Shown here in pieces: positions 34,344 through 47,177 of a stretch of DNA of 64,000 bases. Made by a program: the position numbers and the translations under genes. Position 1 is the stretch's first letter. Every line of letters begins with the position of its first letter. Where the stretch lies: positions 151,518-215,517 of the forward strand of contig NZ_JAOTBD010000002.1 of NCBI RefSeq assembly GCF_026162625.1, given 5' to 3'. The DNA is from Paracoccus beibuensis. GTDB lineage: Bacteria > Pseudomonadota > Alphaproteobacteria > Rhodobacterales > Rhodobacteraceae. The notes beneath the pieces are model-generated. The model was not told the origin of the DNA, ran no database searches, and saw only the letters and a list, made by a program, of their open reading frames with translations.

Positions 34344-34796
34344 ATGGATCGCTTCGATACCGCCATCCTGAGCGCATTGCAGCGCGACGGCGCCCAGACC
34401 AACGCCGCGCTGGCAGAGGTCGTGGGCCTTTCCGCCTCGCAGATCTCGCGTCGGCGGGCCGCGCTGGAGGATGCGAGCATCATCGAGGGCTATTCGGCGC
34501 ATCTGTCACCCACCAGGCTGGGCTATGGCTTCCGCGCGATCATCCGCGTGAACCTGCGCGACCACGGCCAGGGGCGCGAGGAGGACTTCGCCCGCTTCGT
34601 CGCAAGCCAGCCGATGATCCGGTCCGCATTCTCGGTGTCGGGTGACGCCGACTACGTGCTGGACATCCGCGCACGCGACCTGGAGGGCTTTGCAGATTTC
34701 GTGCACCGCCACCTGCTGCCGCATCCGCAGGTGGCGCAGGTGCGTTCGGAAATCGTCCTGAAGACGCTGAAGGACGAACGCGGCGTTCCGCTCTGA
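34344..34796 (+). CDS. Lrp/AsnC-family regulator (150 aa)
   Basis: Helix-turn-helix (NAALAEVVGLSASQISRRRAAL) followed by an AsnC ligand-binding domain (about 65-145; FSVSGDADYVLDIRARDLEG). Divergent from hpd, so the shared 128-nt intergenic region probably holds its operator, and it likely senses an aromatic amino acid. Confidence 0.9.
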   Translation: MDRFDTAILSALQRDGAQTNAALAEVVGLSASQISRRRAALEDASIIEGYSAHLSPTRLGYGFRAIIRVNLRDHGQGREEDFARFVASQPMIRSAFSVSGDADYVLDIRARDLEGFADFVHRHLLPHPQVAQVRSEIVLKTLKDERGVPL

Positions 34797-34803
34797 ACTT
34801 GTG

Positions 34804-34848
34804 CGGGATTCATGATCTTGTCCCGAACTATGAATTTGCTGCCAAGGG
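34804..34848 (+). ncRNA. Candidate SAM-II/SAM-V-like riboswitch upstream of metH
   Basis: P1 pairs CGGGA (34804-34808) with TCCCG (34821-34825). Loop TTCAT (34809-34813) pairs with ATGAA (34830-34834) after the stem, giving an H-type pseudoknot. Downstream GCT and then AAGGG (34844-34848) fit the 3' consensus of SAM-II/SAM-V. The methionine-synthase operon starts 43 nt later, the expected context. Confidence 0.5.
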
Positions 34849-34890
34849 CCGGGGCGTCTATATCACGGGCTTCAACGGAAAGGCCTGCCC

Positions 34891-35920
34891 ATGCCCCTGC
34901 CCCCCTCTGCCGCCTTCGCGGCGCTGAACGACGCCGCCGCCGAACGCATCCTGATCCTGGACGGGGCGATGGGCACGCAGATCCAGCAGCTGGGCCTGGG
35001 TGAGGACGACTACACCGGTCACGGTTCGGGCCATGTCTGCCGTCACCATTCCGACCATCCGCAGACGGGCAACAACGACCTGCTGATCCTGACCCAACCC
35101 GAAGCGGTCGAGGAAATCCATTACCGCTATGCCATCGCCGGGGCCGACATCGTCGAGACGAACACGTTTTCGGCCACGACCATCGCGCAGGCGGATTACG
35201 GGATGCAGCAGGCCGTCCACGACCTGAACTTCGAGGGTGCCCGCGTCGTGCGCCGCGCGCTGGACCGCGCCACTGCGCAAGACGGCCGCCCCCGTTTCGT
35301 CGCGGGCGCGATCGGCCCGACGAACCGCACGGCCTCCATGAGCCCGGACGTGAACGACCCCGGCTATCGCGCCGTGACCTTCGAGGATCTGCGCGCCGCC
35401 TATCACCAGCAGGCGCGGGGCCTGATCGAAGGCGGGGCCGACATTCTGCTGATCGAGACGATCTTCGACACGCTGAACGCCAAGGCCGCGATCTTTGCCT
35501 GCATCCAGGCAATGGAGGATCATGGCCAGCGCCTGCCGATGATGATCTCGGGGACGATCACGGATGCCTCGGGACGCACGCTCTCAGGGCAGACGCCCAC
35601 GGCCTTCTGGCACTCGGTCCGCCATGCGAACCCTTGGACCATCGGGCTGAACTGCGCGCTTGGCGCGGCGGCGATGCGCCCGCACCTGGCCGAGCTGTCG
35701 TCGGTCGCGGACACGCTGGTCTGCGCCTATCCCAATGCGGGCCTGCCCAACGCCTTCGGGCAGTATGACGAAGGCCCGAACGACACCGCCCCCCAGGTCG
35801 CCGATTTCGCGCGCGAGGGGCTGGTGAATGTCGTCGGCGGCTGTTGCGGCACGACGCCCGACCATATCCGCGCAATCGCCGATGCCGTCAAAGGTTTCGC
35901 CCCCAGAAAGGTGCCCGCCT

Positions 35921-35928
<8 letters not shown>
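34891..35928 (+). CDS. Homocysteine S-methyltransferase module of split methionine synthase (345 aa)
   Basis: The N-terminal Hcy-binding domain of MetH as a separate gene. Zinc ligands are the Cys of NCALG and the Cys pair of [10 protein letters not shown]. Overlaps the next gene by 8 bp. Two-gene MetH is known in some alphaproteobacteria. GGAAAGG precedes the start; the candidate riboswitch lies in the leader. Confidence 0.88.
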
Positions 35929-38638
<2,710 letters not shown>

Positions 38639-38641
38639 CCC

Positions 38642-40288
38642 TCAGGCGGGGTTCTCGCGCAGCATCTGGCGGCCCAGGATGTGATCGGCGGCCTTTTCGC
38701 CGGTCATGATCGAGGGCCCGTTCAGGTTGCCGTTGGTGATGCGCGGGAAGATCGAGCTGTCGGCCACCCGCAGCCCCTCGACCCCGATCACCCGCAGTTC
38801 GGGGTCGACCACCGCCATGGGATCGCGCGCCGAACCCATCCGCGCCGTCCCGCAGGGGTGATAGGCGGATTCGGCATGTTCCCGGATGAAGGCGTCGATC
38901 TGCGCGTCCGTCTTGACAGCATTGCCGGGCTGGATCTCGTCGCCGCGATAGTCCTTGAAGGCGGGCGCATCGAAGATGCGGCGGGTATGGCGGACGCAGG
39001 CCCGAAACTCCCTCCAGTCGTCCTCGTGCGACATGTAGTTGAAGCGGATCAGGGGCGCCGCCGCCGGATCGGCACTGGCCAGCCGCACCGTGCCGCGCGA
39101 TTTGGACCGCATCGGGCCGACATGCGCCTGGAACCCGTGCCCCTGCGCCGCCGCCTTGCCATCGTATCGCACTGCCAACGGCAGGAAGTGGTATTGGATG
39201 TCGGGATAGGCCACGCTGTCGGACGACCGGATGAACCCGCAGCTTTCGAACTGGTTCGACGCGCCCAAGCCGGTCTTCTGCAGCAGCCATTCCAGGCCCA
39301 CCCGCCCCTTCCCCAAAAGGTTGTAGTAGGTGTAGAGCGTCACCGGCTTCAGCGACTTGTACTGCATGTAGATTTCCAGGTGATCCTGCAGGTTCGCACC
39401 GACGCCGGGTCTGTCGACCTGGGGCGTGATCCCGTGCTGGCGCAGGTGATCCGATGGACCGATCCCCGACAGCATCAGCAACTTCGGCGTGTTGATCGAG
39501 CTGGCCGAGACGATCACCTCGCGCGTTGCCTCGACCGTCACAATTCCCCGTTTTGTCGCCACCTCAACGCCGTAGGCCCGGTTTCCTTGAAACAGGATAC
39601 GCTGCGCAAGGCCGTGGACCAGCGTCAGGCGGCCGCTCTTGCGGGCAGGGCGCAGATAGGCGTTGGCGGCCGACCAGCGGCGGCCTTTCCAGATCGTGGC
39701 CTCCATCGGGCCGAAGCCTTCCTGACGCTCTCCGTTATAGTCGTCGTTGCGGGGCCAGCCGGCCTGCTGGCCCGCCTCGATGAAGGTGTTGAAGAGCGGG
39801 TTCTTGCGCTTGCCGCGGGTGACGTGCAGCGGTCCATCGCTGCCCCGCCAGGGCGAGGTCTGCGCGCCGGTCGGATCGCCGTGCCAGGTCTCCATCCGCT
39901 TGAAATAGGGCAGGACGCCGGCATAGTCCCAGCCCGTCGCCCCGCTGTCGGCCCAGTGCTGGAAGTCCATCGGGTTGCCGCGTACGAATACCATCCCGTT
40001 GATCGAGGACGACCCGCCCAGCACCTTGCCCCGCGGCGTCACCAGTCGTCGCCCGCCCAGATGCGGCTCTGGTTGGCTGGAAAATCCCCAGTCATAACGC
40101 GGCATGTTCATCGGATAGGACAGCGCCCCGGGCATCTGGATATAGACACCCGCGTCGCTGCCGCCGTATTCGATCAGCGTCACCGTCCGACCGGCCTCGG
40201 TCAGACGGTAGGCCAGCGCACAGCCGGCACTGCCTGCCCCGACGATGACATAGTCGGACGGCGCGGCGCCGCGTTCAGTAGGGGGCAT
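38642..40288 (-). CDS. betA: Choline dehydrogenase (548 aa)
   Basis: A GMC-family flavoenzyme: FAD site [14 protein letters not shown] near the start, [15 protein letters not shown], and the C-terminal catalytic His region ([21 protein letters not shown]). Oxidises choline to betaine aldehyde. ATG 40288 has GGGAGG at suitable spacing, and its start overlaps the betB stop by 14 nt; last gene of betI-betB-betA. Confidence 0.93.
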   Translation of the reverse strand: MPPTERGAAPSDYVIVGAGSAGCALAYRLTEAGRTVTLIEYGGSDAGVYIQMPGALSYPMNMPRYDWGFSSQPEPHLGGRRLVTPRGKVLGGSSSINGMVFVRGNPMDFQHWADSGATGWDYAGVLPYFKRMETWHGDPTGAQTSPWRGSDGPLHVTRGKRKNPLFNTFIEAGQQAGWPRNDDYNGERQEGFGPMEATIWKGRRWSAANAYLRPARKSGRLTLVHGLAQRILFQGNRAYGVEVATKRGIVTVEATREVIVSASSINTPKLLMLSGIGPSDHLRQHGITPQVDRPGVGANLQDHLEIYMQYKSLKPVTLYTYYNLLGKGRVGLEWLLQKTGLGASNQFESCGFIRSSDSVAYPDIQYHFLPLAVRYDGKAAAQGHGFQAHVGPMRSKSRGTVRLASADPAAAPLIRFNYMSHEDDWREFRACVRHTRRIFDAPAFKDYRGDEIQPGNAVKTDAQIDAFIREHAESAYHPCGTARMGSARDPMAVVDPELRVIGVEGLRVADSSIFPRITNGNLNGPSIMTGEKAADHILGRQMLRENPA

Positions 40289-41720
40289 CGACGCCTCCCA
40301 TTCCGACATAGACGGACTTCAGTTGCGAATAATGTTCAATGGCGGCGGCCGAATTCTCTCGTCCCAGCCCGGACAGCTTCACGCCGCCGAAAGGCATCTC
40401 GACCGGCGTCAGGTTATAGGCGTTGATCCAGCAGGTTCCGGCCTCCAGCGCGGCGACGACCCGGTGCGCCCGCGCAAGATCCTGCGTGAAGACACCCGCC
40501 GCCAGCCCGAATCCGGTGCCGTTCGCCCGACTGATGACCTCGGCCTCGTCGACGAAGCTGAGCGCGGTCATCACCGGACCGAAGATCTCGTCCGTGGCGA
40601 TGCTCATGTCGTCGGTTGCGTCCGCAAAGACGGTCGGCGGGATGAAGGCCCCCTCGCCCGGACCGCCGCAGACCAGCCGCGCCCCCGCTGCCTGTCCGGC
40701 CTTGATCGCGGACCGGATCTTCGCGGCCTGTGCGGGGCTGATGATCGGCCCGTGGTTGATGCCGGGGTCCAGCGGATCGCCCATTCGGACGGACTTCGCC
40801 CGTTCGGCCAGGCGGGCCAGGAAGTCCTCCTTGATGCCCTCTTGCAGAAACACCCGCGTCCCGTTCGAGCAGATCTGCCCTGAACTGTAGAAGTTTGCCA
40901 GGATCGCGGCGCCGACGGCATCTTCCAGGTTCGCATCGTCGAAGACGATCAGCGGCGACTTGCCGCCCAGTTCCATCGTGACGTGGCGCATGCCCTCGGC
41001 TGCGGCGGCATAGACGCGGCGGCCCGTGGGGACCGAGCCGGTCAGCGATACCTTGGCGACGTCGGGATTGGTGACCAGCGCGGCCCCGACCTCGCCCCGG
41101 CCCTGGACCACGTTGAAGACCCCCGGCGGCATCCCGGCCTCGATGAAGATTTCGGCCAGTTTCAACGCACCCAAGGGCGTTTCCTCGGACGGCTTGAAGA
41201 CCATCGTGTTGCCCATGACCAGCGCGGGCGCGGCTTTCCAGCAGGCGATCTGGCTGGGATAGTTCCAGGCCCCGATGCCAGCGCAAACCCCTAGCGGCTC
41301 GCGACGGGTATAGGCCCAATCCTGACCCAGCGGGATCATCTGGCCCGTCAGCGTGGCCGCCAGTCCCGCGAAATACTCCAGCGCCGCCGCCCCCGACGGC
41401 CAGTCTGCGACGCGCGTTTCCTGGATCGGCTTGCCGGTGTCCAGAGTTTCCAGCCGCGCGAGGTCCTCATTGCGGGACAGGATGATCGCCGCGGCGCGGC
41501 CAAGGATCCGCCCCCGCTCGACCGGGGCAAGGGCGGCCCATGCGGGTTGCGCGGCGCGGGCGACGGCGCAGGCGGTGGCGACCTGATCCGCCGACGCTTC
41601 GCGGAGGGTGGCGATTTCCTCGCCCGTGAAGGGATAGCGGACGGAAAGTTCCGCACCCTGACCTTCGACCGGCATCCCGCCGATGAACAGGCTTGCAGGC
41701 GGTTGGGCTGACAGGCTCAT
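40275..41720 (-). CDS. betB: Betaine aldehyde dehydrogenase (481 aa)
   Basis: NAD-dependent aldehyde dehydrogenase: cofactor motif [12 protein letters not shown], catalytic Glu in MELGGKSP, catalytic Cys in [13 protein letters not shown]. Converts betaine aldehyde to glycine betaine. Overlaps betI (ATGA) and betA. The family boundary with other ALDHs is set by operon context. Confidence 0.93.
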   Translation of the reverse strand: MSLSAQPPASLFIGGMPVEGQGAELSVRYPFTGEEIATLREASADQVATACAVARAAQPAWAALAPVERGRILGRAAAIILSRNEDLARLETLDTGKPIQETRVADWPSGAAALEYFAGLAATLTGQMIPLGQDWAYTRREPLGVCAGIGAWNYPSQIACWKAAPALVMGNTMVFKPSEETPLGALKLAEIFIEAGMPPGVFNVVQGRGEVGAALVTNPDVAKVSLTGSVPTGRRVYAAAAEGMRHVTMELGGKSPLIVFDDANLEDAVGAAILANFYSSGQICSNGTRVFLQEGIKEDFLARLAERAKSVRMGDPLDPGINHGPIISPAQAAKIRSAIKAGQAAGARLVCGGPGEGAFIPPTVFADATDDMSIATDEIFGPVMTALSFVDEAEVISRANGTGFGLAAGVFTQDLARAHRVVAALEAGTCWINAYNLTPVEMPFGGVKLSGLGRENSAAAIEHYSQLKSVYVGMGGVDAPY

Positions 41721-42283
41721 GACAGGGCCTCCTCGAGGTAGGACAGGACGGTAGTCAAGGCAGCGTCGGCATCGGTCGGACCCGGTGTCAGCACCGTGCG
41801 CAGGTAGACCCCGTCAATCAGCGCGCCGAGCGTGTCGGCGGTCTGCTCCGGATGATCGCTCAGACCGCGCAGGGCGACGATCAGGTTCGACCGCAGCCGG
41901 CAGTGATAGATCCGCAGCAGCCGCGCCGCATCCGAGCTGACGAATGACAGGGCATAGAAGTTCAGCCAGGCGCTGACGGTCTCTCGTTGGAAGTTCTGAG
42001 GGGCAAAGCTGGCCCGGACGATGGCGTCCAGCCGCCCCCGCGGGCCCCGCCCCGGCAGAGCATCACGGACGGACTGACCGTAGGTCCGCAGGATATAGCG
42101 CATGGCGGCCAGAAAGATCTGCTCTTTCGACCCGAAATAATGATGCGCCAGGGCCGGCGACATCCCTGCCCGCCGGGCGATCTGCGCAACGGTGACGTCC
42201 AGAGAGCCTGCCCGGCCGACCTCGAAGATGGCGGCGTTGATTAACGCGGCTTTTCGGATAGGCTCTGCGCCAAGTTTCGGCAT
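41717..42283 (-). CDS. betI: TetR-type choline regulator (188 aa)
   Basis: TetR helix-turn-helix ([27 protein letters not shown]) and a helical ligand domain matching BetI. Expected to repress the bet genes and, across the divergent region, choXWV until choline is present. ATG 42283 has AGGACGG; ATG 42298 is an alternative. Confidence 0.9.
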   Translation of the reverse strand: MPKLGAEPIRKAALINAAIFEVGRAGSLDVTVAQIARRAGMSPALAHHYFGSKEQIFLAAMRYILRTYGQSVRDALPGRGPRGRLDAIVRASFAPQNFQRETVSAWLNFYALSFVSSDAARLLRIYHCRLRSNLIVALRGLSDHPEQTADTLGALIDGVYLRTVLTPGPTDADAALTTVLSYLEEALS

Positions 42284-42332
42284 GTCCGTCCTGCCCATGG
42301 AAAAATGGTTGCCTTGCCGAGCTGGTGTAACG

Positions 42333-42352
42333 TTAATTGAGTGACCAATCAA
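42333..42352. promoter_or_regulatory. Candidate BetI operator
   Basis: TTAATTG-AGTGAC-CAATCAA, 7-bp arms with one mismatch, between betI and choX. Matches the TTGATTG-type half-sites described for BetI. Confidence 0.55.
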
Positions 42353-42368
42353 GAACAGGGAGCCTGAC

Positions 42369-43310
42369 ATGACCCTTTCCCGCATCGCTGCATCCTTCGC
42401 GATCGCCGCCGCCACGGCCATGCCCGCCGCCGCAGCCGAACCCGAGGAATGCCGGACGGTGGTCTTTTCCGATGTCGGCTGGTCCGACATCACGGCGACC
42501 ACGGCCCTGGCGACAACCGTCCTTCAGGCCCTGGGTTATGAGACCGAGACGCGGATCCTGTCGGTTCCGGTAACCTATACCGCGCTGTCGACCGACGATG
42601 TCGACGTGTTCCTGGGCAACTGGATGCCAACGATGGAGGCCGATATCGCGCCCTATCGCGAGGAAGGCACGGTGGACACGGTGCGCACCAACCTGACGGG
42701 CGCGAAATACACGCTGGCCACGAATCAGGCCGGGGCCGACCTGGGCATCGCGGACTTCTCGGACATCGCTCCGAACAAGGACGCCCTTGACGGCAAGATC
42801 TACGGGATCGAGCCCGGCAACGACGGCAACCGCCTGCTGCTGGAGATGGTTGCCATGGACAAGTTCGGGCTTGGCACCTTCGAAGTCGTCGAATCTTCGG
42901 AACAGGGAATGCTGGCACAGGTCGGCCGCGCCGTCGGTCGCGAACAGCCGGTTGTCTTCCTGGGATGGGAGCCGCATCCCATGAACGCGCAGTTCGACAT
43001 GACCTACCTGACCGGCGGCGACGAGATCTTCGGTCCGAACCTCGGCGGTGCCGAGGTCCGCACGAACACCCGCACCGGTTACGTCGAGGAATGCCCGAAT
43101 GTCGGCCAGTTCCTGCAGAACCTCGAATTCACGCTGCCGATGGAAAACGAGGTCATGGGCAAGATCCTGAACGACGGCATGGCGCCAATGAACGCGGCGC
43201 GTGAATGGCTGTCGGACAACGCGGATGCCGCGACGCCCTGGCTGTCAGGTGTCACCACGGTCGACGGCAACGATCCCGAAACGGCGCTGAAACAGGCGCT
43301 GGCGGGCTGA
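42369..43310 (+). CDS. choX: Choline ABC transporter substrate-binding protein (313 aa)
   Basis: Signal peptide (SFAIAAATAMPAAAA). The body fits OpuAC/ProX-like choline-binding proteins: FSDVGWSDITATTALA, DVFLGNWMPTMEADI and GWEPHPMN carry aromatic residues for a quaternary-ammonium box. Starts the choXWV operon opposite betIBA. Confidence 0.9.
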   Translation: MTLSRIAASFAIAAATAMPAAAAEPEECRTVVFSDVGWSDITATTALATTVLQALGYETETRILSVPVTYTALSTDDVDVFLGNWMPTMEADIAPYREEGTVDTVRTNLTGAKYTLATNQAGADLGIADFSDIAPNKDALDGKIYGIEPGNDGNRLLLEMVAMDKFGLGTFEVVESSEQGMLAQVGRAVGREQPVVFLGWEPHPMNAQFDMTYLTGGDEIFGPNLGGAEVRTNTRTGYVEECPNVGQFLQNLEFTLPMENEVMGKILNDGMAPMNAAREWLSDNADAATPWLSGVTTVDGNDPETALKQALAG

Positions 43311-43353
43311 TCGTCGCGCGCACGGATCAACCAGGGCAGGCAGGGGAACAGGA

Positions 43354-44202
43354 ATGGAACATCTGACCGCATGGGTCACCGACAACAAGATCCCGGTCGG
43401 AAGTTCGGCCAGGTCGGCCTTCGACTGGCTGACCGCAAACGCCTCGGGCGTCTTCGACACGATCTCGGTCGGGATGGAGGCGCTGATCGGCGGTATCCTT
43501 GCGGCCCTTGAGGCGCCGCACCCTTTCCTGTTCATCGCGCTGGCCATGGCGCTGACGTGGGCGCTGCAGCGGCGGCTGTCGGTCTGCCTGCTGATGGCGG
43601 CCGGACTGTTGTTCGTGCTGAACCAGGGCTATTGGGAGGAAATGCTGCAGTCGCTGACCCTGGTCCTGTCGGCCTGCATCGTCTGCATGGCGGTGGGCGT
43701 GCCGGTCGGCATCGCCGCCGCCCACAGGCCGAAGCTTTACGCTTGGATGCGACCGGTGCTGGACCTGATGCAGACCCTGCCGACCTTCGTCTACCTGATC
43801 CCGGCCATTGTCTTCTTCGGCATCGGCATGGTGCCGGGATTGCTGGCGACGGTCATCTTCGTGCTGCCCGCGCCCATCCGGCTGACGCAGCTGGGCATCG
43901 CCTCGACCCCGCCGTCGCTGGTCGAGGCCGCAACGGCCTTCGGCGCAACGCCACGCCAGCTTCTGTGGAAGGTGGAACTTCCAAGTGCGCTGCCGCAGAT
44001 CATGGCGGGCCTGAACCAGACAATCATGCTGTCGCTGTCGATGGTGGTGATCGCCGCGCTTGTCGGCGCATCTGGCCTGGGGGTGCCGGTTGTCAGGGCG
44101 CTGAACAGCGTGAACACGGCGCTGGGATTCGAATCGGGCTTCGTCATCGTGGTGGTTGCCATTCTTCTGGACCGGATGCTGCGCATGGAGGGCCCGAAAT
44201 GA
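43354..44202 (+). CDS. choW: Choline ABC transporter permease (282 aa)
   Basis: Five or more membrane helices and the EAA loop (VEAATAFGATPRQLLWKVEL) of ProW-type permeases. Overlaps choV by ATGA. Confidence 0.92.
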   Translation: MEHLTAWVTDNKIPVGSSARSAFDWLTANASGVFDTISVGMEALIGGILAALEAPHPFLFIALAMALTWALQRRLSVCLLMAAGLLFVLNQGYWEEMLQSLTLVLSACIVCMAVGVPVGIAAAHRPKLYAWMRPVLDLMQTLPTFVYLIPAIVFFGIGMVPGLLATVIFVLPAPIRLTQLGIASTPPSLVEAATAFGATPRQLLWKVELPSALPQIMAGLNQTIMLSLSMVVIAALVGASGLGVPVVRALNSVNTALGFESGFVIVVVAILLDRMLRMEGPK

Positions 44203-45206
44203 CCAATGCCGTCGAGTTCGACAACGTCTGCATCGTCTTCGGCGATCATCCCGAACGCGCTCTGCCGCTGATGGATGAAGGCCTTGAACGTGGTCCGATC
44301 AAGGACGAGACCGGCCAGGTTCTGGGCGTCCACGACTGCACCCTATCGGTCGCGGATGGAGAGATCCTGGTCCTCATGGGTCTCTCCGGGTCCGGCAAGT
44401 CCACGCTGCTGCGGGCGGTCAACGCGCTGAACCACGTCTGCCGCGGAGAGGTCCGCATCCGCAGGGGCGACCAGATGGTCAGCGTCACGGGCGCGGACAC
44501 GCGCAAGCTGCGTGACATCCGCCTGCGCGACGTCGCGATGGTCTTCCAGCAGTTCGGCCTGCTGCCCTGGCGCACCGTCCGCGAAAACGTGGGCCTGGGG
44601 CTGGAGCTGGCGGGCATGTCCCCCGCCGAACGAGGTGCAAAGGTCGAGAAGCACCTCGATACCGTGGGCCTGGTCGAGTGGGCGGACCGCAAGGTGGGTG
44701 AGCTCTCGGGCGGCATGCAGCAACGCGTGGGCCTGGCGCGGGCCTTTGCGACCGAAGCGCCGATCCTGCTGATGGACGAGCCGTTCAGCGCGCTCGACCC
44801 GCTGATCCGCGCAAGGCTGCAGGACGAATTGCTGGAGCTTCAGGCCAGGACCGGGCGGACGATCATCTTCGTGAGCCACGACCTCGACGAGGCCTTCAAG
44901 CTGGGCAACCGGATCGCGCTGATGGAGGGCGGGCGGATTGTCCAGGTCGGCACCGCGCGGCAGATCATCGCAAAGCCTGTGAACGAATACGTCGCCGACT
45001 TCGTGGCGCACATGAACCCGCTTGGGGTCCTGACGGCCGAGGACGTGGCCGAGCCCGGCGCGGCCGAGGGGACGCCCGTGCCGCGGGACATGCCGGTGCG
45101 AAAGGTCATGGACCTTCTGGCCGACCGCCCGGCCCTGCCGGTTGAAGGCGGCAGACGCGTCACGCGCGAGGCGGTCCTGGCGCGACTGATCGACCCGCGC
45201 GGCTGA
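44199..45206 (+). CDS. choV: Choline ABC transporter ATPase (335 aa)
   Basis: Walker A GLSGSGKST, signature LSGGMQQRVGLARAF, Walker B ILLMDEPFSALD. The ATPase core ends near residue 280; the C-terminal 50 residues resemble a truncated CBS region of ProV-type proteins. Confidence 0.92.
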   Translation: MTNAVEFDNVCIVFGDHPERALPLMDEGLERGPIKDETGQVLGVHDCTLSVADGEILVLMGLSGSGKSTLLRAVNALNHVCRGEVRIRRGDQMVSVTGADTRKLRDIRLRDVAMVFQQFGLLPWRTVRENVGLGLELAGMSPAERGAKVEKHLDTVGLVEWADRKVGELSGGMQQRVGLARAFATEAPILLMDEPFSALDPLIRARLQDELLELQARTGRTIIFVSHDLDEAFKLGNRIALMEGGRIVQVGTARQIIAKPVNEYVADFVAHMNPLGVLTAEDVAEPGAAEGTPVPRDMPVRKVMDLLADRPALPVEGGRRVTREAVLARLIDPRG

Positions 45207-45214
45207 CGCGGTCG

Positions 45215-45600
45215 GCTGTTCTGCAGGTCGCGGCGATACTGGATCAGCAGCGTCAGCCCCAGCGCAATGAGCCCGAGGCGCATGTCGAAGACACAGGCAT
45301 AGCTGACGTAATCGCCGACATGACTGGGATGGAACGCGCGCCGCATCTGCCCGACGACGTGGACCAACGGGTTCCACCACAGCCAGCCGTGGTAGGGCTG
45401 AGGAATGTTGTCGAAGATGAAGAACCCGGGAAGATCGGCCGCATCAGGATGCACCACCTTGGCTGCCGCCACGAAAACGCGGCGAACATGAACCAGTTCA
45501 TCATTCCAATGGCCGACGCGGTGACGACGACCATGATGAAGCAGATTGCGATCAGGTCCATCTGCCGGTCCGTCCGCGTCTCCATGAACAGGATCGTGCC
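45215..45600 (-). pseudogene. Capsule-export ABC-2 permease remnant (KpsM-like)
   Basis: Two overlapping reading frames each carry half of a KpsM-like C-terminus. The first (DLIAICFIMVVVTASAIGMM, then PRWCILMRPIF) aligns to the last transmembrane part before RPLF; the second resumes as GFFIFDNIPQPYHGWLWWN, LVHVVGQMRRAFHP and DYVSYACVFDMRLG. The break is near 45435, one frameshift. The N-terminal two thirds is missing. It lies divergent from the intact kpsE-like gene, where a capsule locus would have its permease. Confidence 0.6.
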
Positions 45601-45713
45601 CGGGAGCGCCTTTGCGTCGTTCACGAAACCGGCACGGGATCGGTGCTGGAACTGTTCACGGCGCTTATGTATGAGAGCCTGCATAAGATCAACATGACAG
45701 GCGGGGTAAGCGC

Positions 45714-47177
45714 ATGTCCGCCCAGGACCAGAAACTCGGATCGCAGGCCGGCGCAGCGGCCCAGCCTCCGAAACCCGCAGCCACCCCCGAAGCCCAAGGC
45801 GCCGCACCAGCCGCTTCCCCTGCGGGTTCTGCCGCCAAGGGTCCGAACCACGGCGGCGGTGCGGGCCAGGCGCCGGCGGCAAAGCCCCAAGCCCAGGGAG
45901 GGCAGGCCGATCAGAACTCTGGTCAGCGGCCCGGACAGGGCCACGCCGGTCAGCGCCCGGGCGGCCCCGGCCAAGGCCCCGGAATGCGGACCGGCCAGCC
46001 CGGACCGGCTGCACCGAACCCGCAGATGCAGGCCCGCATCGACGCTGCGATGCAGGCCCCGGTTCTTCCGCCGGCAAGCCCCGCCAAGCTCGAGCGGCGG
46101 CACTATGGCATGGGTATCAGCTTCGTGCTGCTCGTGGTGCTGCCCGTCATCCTCAGCGCGTCCTACCTCTATACTCGGGCGGCGGATCAGTATGCCTCCT
46201 ATGTCGGCTTTTCGGTGCGCAGCGAAACCTCGTCCATGCCGGTCGACATGCTGGGCGGCCTGGGGTCGCTGGTGGGGGCAAGCTCGACCACCGACACCGA
46301 CGTCCTCTACAAGTTCATCCAGAGCCGCGATCTGGTCGAACGCGTGGATGCCCGGCTGGGCCTGCGCGAAATCTGGTCGAAGGCCCCCGGGGATCCGATC
46401 TTCTCGTTCCGCGGCGGCAATTCGGTCGAAGACCTGGTAGACGAGTGGGAGCGGAAGGTCCGGATCCACTATGACACCGGAATGATCGATCTGCGCGTCC
46501 TGGCATTCGACCCGGTCGATGCCCAGAACATCACCGAGGCGATTCTCGACGAGGGCGGACAGCTGATCAACCAGTTGAACGACATCGCCCGCGAAGACGC
46601 GCTGCGCTATTCCCGTGACGAGCTGGAGCGCGCGCAGGAACGTCTGCGCGAAGCACGGCAGGAGGTCACCGAATTCCGCAACCGCTATCAGCTGGTCGAT
46701 CCGACGGCCGACGTGCAGGGGCAGGTCGGCGTCGTCAGCTCGCTTCAACAGCAGCTGGCGGAACAGCTCGTCTCGCTCGGCCTGCTGCGGGCCAACGCTC
46801 AGCCCGAAGACCCCCGCATCTCGCAGACCGAACTGCGCGTCCAGATCATCCGCGAACAGATCGAGGTCGAGCGTCAGAAGTTCGGTTCCAACAGCGACGA
46901 GGTCGCGCTGTCCGATGTCGTTGGGCAGTATGAGATTTTGGCCGTGGACCGCCATTTCGCCGAGACGAGCTATACCGCCGCGCTTGCCAGCTACGAGGCC
47001 GCGCGCGCGGAAGCCGTCCGGCAGTCGCGTTACCTTGCACCTTACATCCGCCCCACCCTGGCTCAAGAGGCAGAGTTCCCGCAGCGGGCGAAGCTCATGT
47101 TGATGATCGCAGGCTTTCTGACCGTCATCTGGATCATCGGCAGCCTGATCTTCTACAGCTTGCGCGACCGGCGATGA
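45714..47177 (+). CDS. KpsE/Wzz-type capsule-export inner-membrane protein (487 aa)
   Basis: The first about 125 residues are a disordered, repetitive Gly/Pro/Ala/Gln tail. Then one transmembrane helix (YGMGISFVLLVVLPVILSAS), a long periplasmic coiled coil (ELERAQERLREARQEVTEFR), and a second helix near the C-terminus (LMLMIAGFLTVIWIIGSL). This is the polysaccharide co-polymerase layout of KpsE. Overlaps the ATPase gene by ATGA. Confidence 0.8.
   Translation: MSAQDQKLGSQAGAAAQPPKPAATPEAQGAAPAASPAGSAAKGPNHGGGAGQAPAAKPQAQGGQADQNSGQRPGQGHAGQRPGGPGQGPGMRTGQPGPAAPNPQMQARIDAAMQAPVLPPASPAKLERRHYGMGISFVLLVVLPVILSASYLYTRAADQYASYVGFSVRSETSSMPVDMLGGLGSLVGASSTTDTDVLYKFIQSRDLVERVDARLGLREIWSKAPGDPIFSFRGGNSVEDLVDEWERKVRIHYDTGMIDLRVLAFDPVDAQNITEAILDEGGQLINQLNDIAREDALRYSRDELERAQERLREARQEVTEFRNRYQLVDPTADVQGQVGVVSSLQQQLAEQLVSLGLLRANAQPEDPRISQTELRVQIIREQIEVERQKFGSNSDEVALSDVVGQYEILAVDRHFAETSYTAALASYEAARAEAVRQSRYLAPYIRPTLAQEAEFPQRAKLMLMIAGFLTVIWIIGSLIFYSLRDRR

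Noticed and set aside
38681..40426. A 581-codon rightward open frame over betA
   Set aside because: Antisense to choline dehydrogenase with intact FAD and catalytic motifs.
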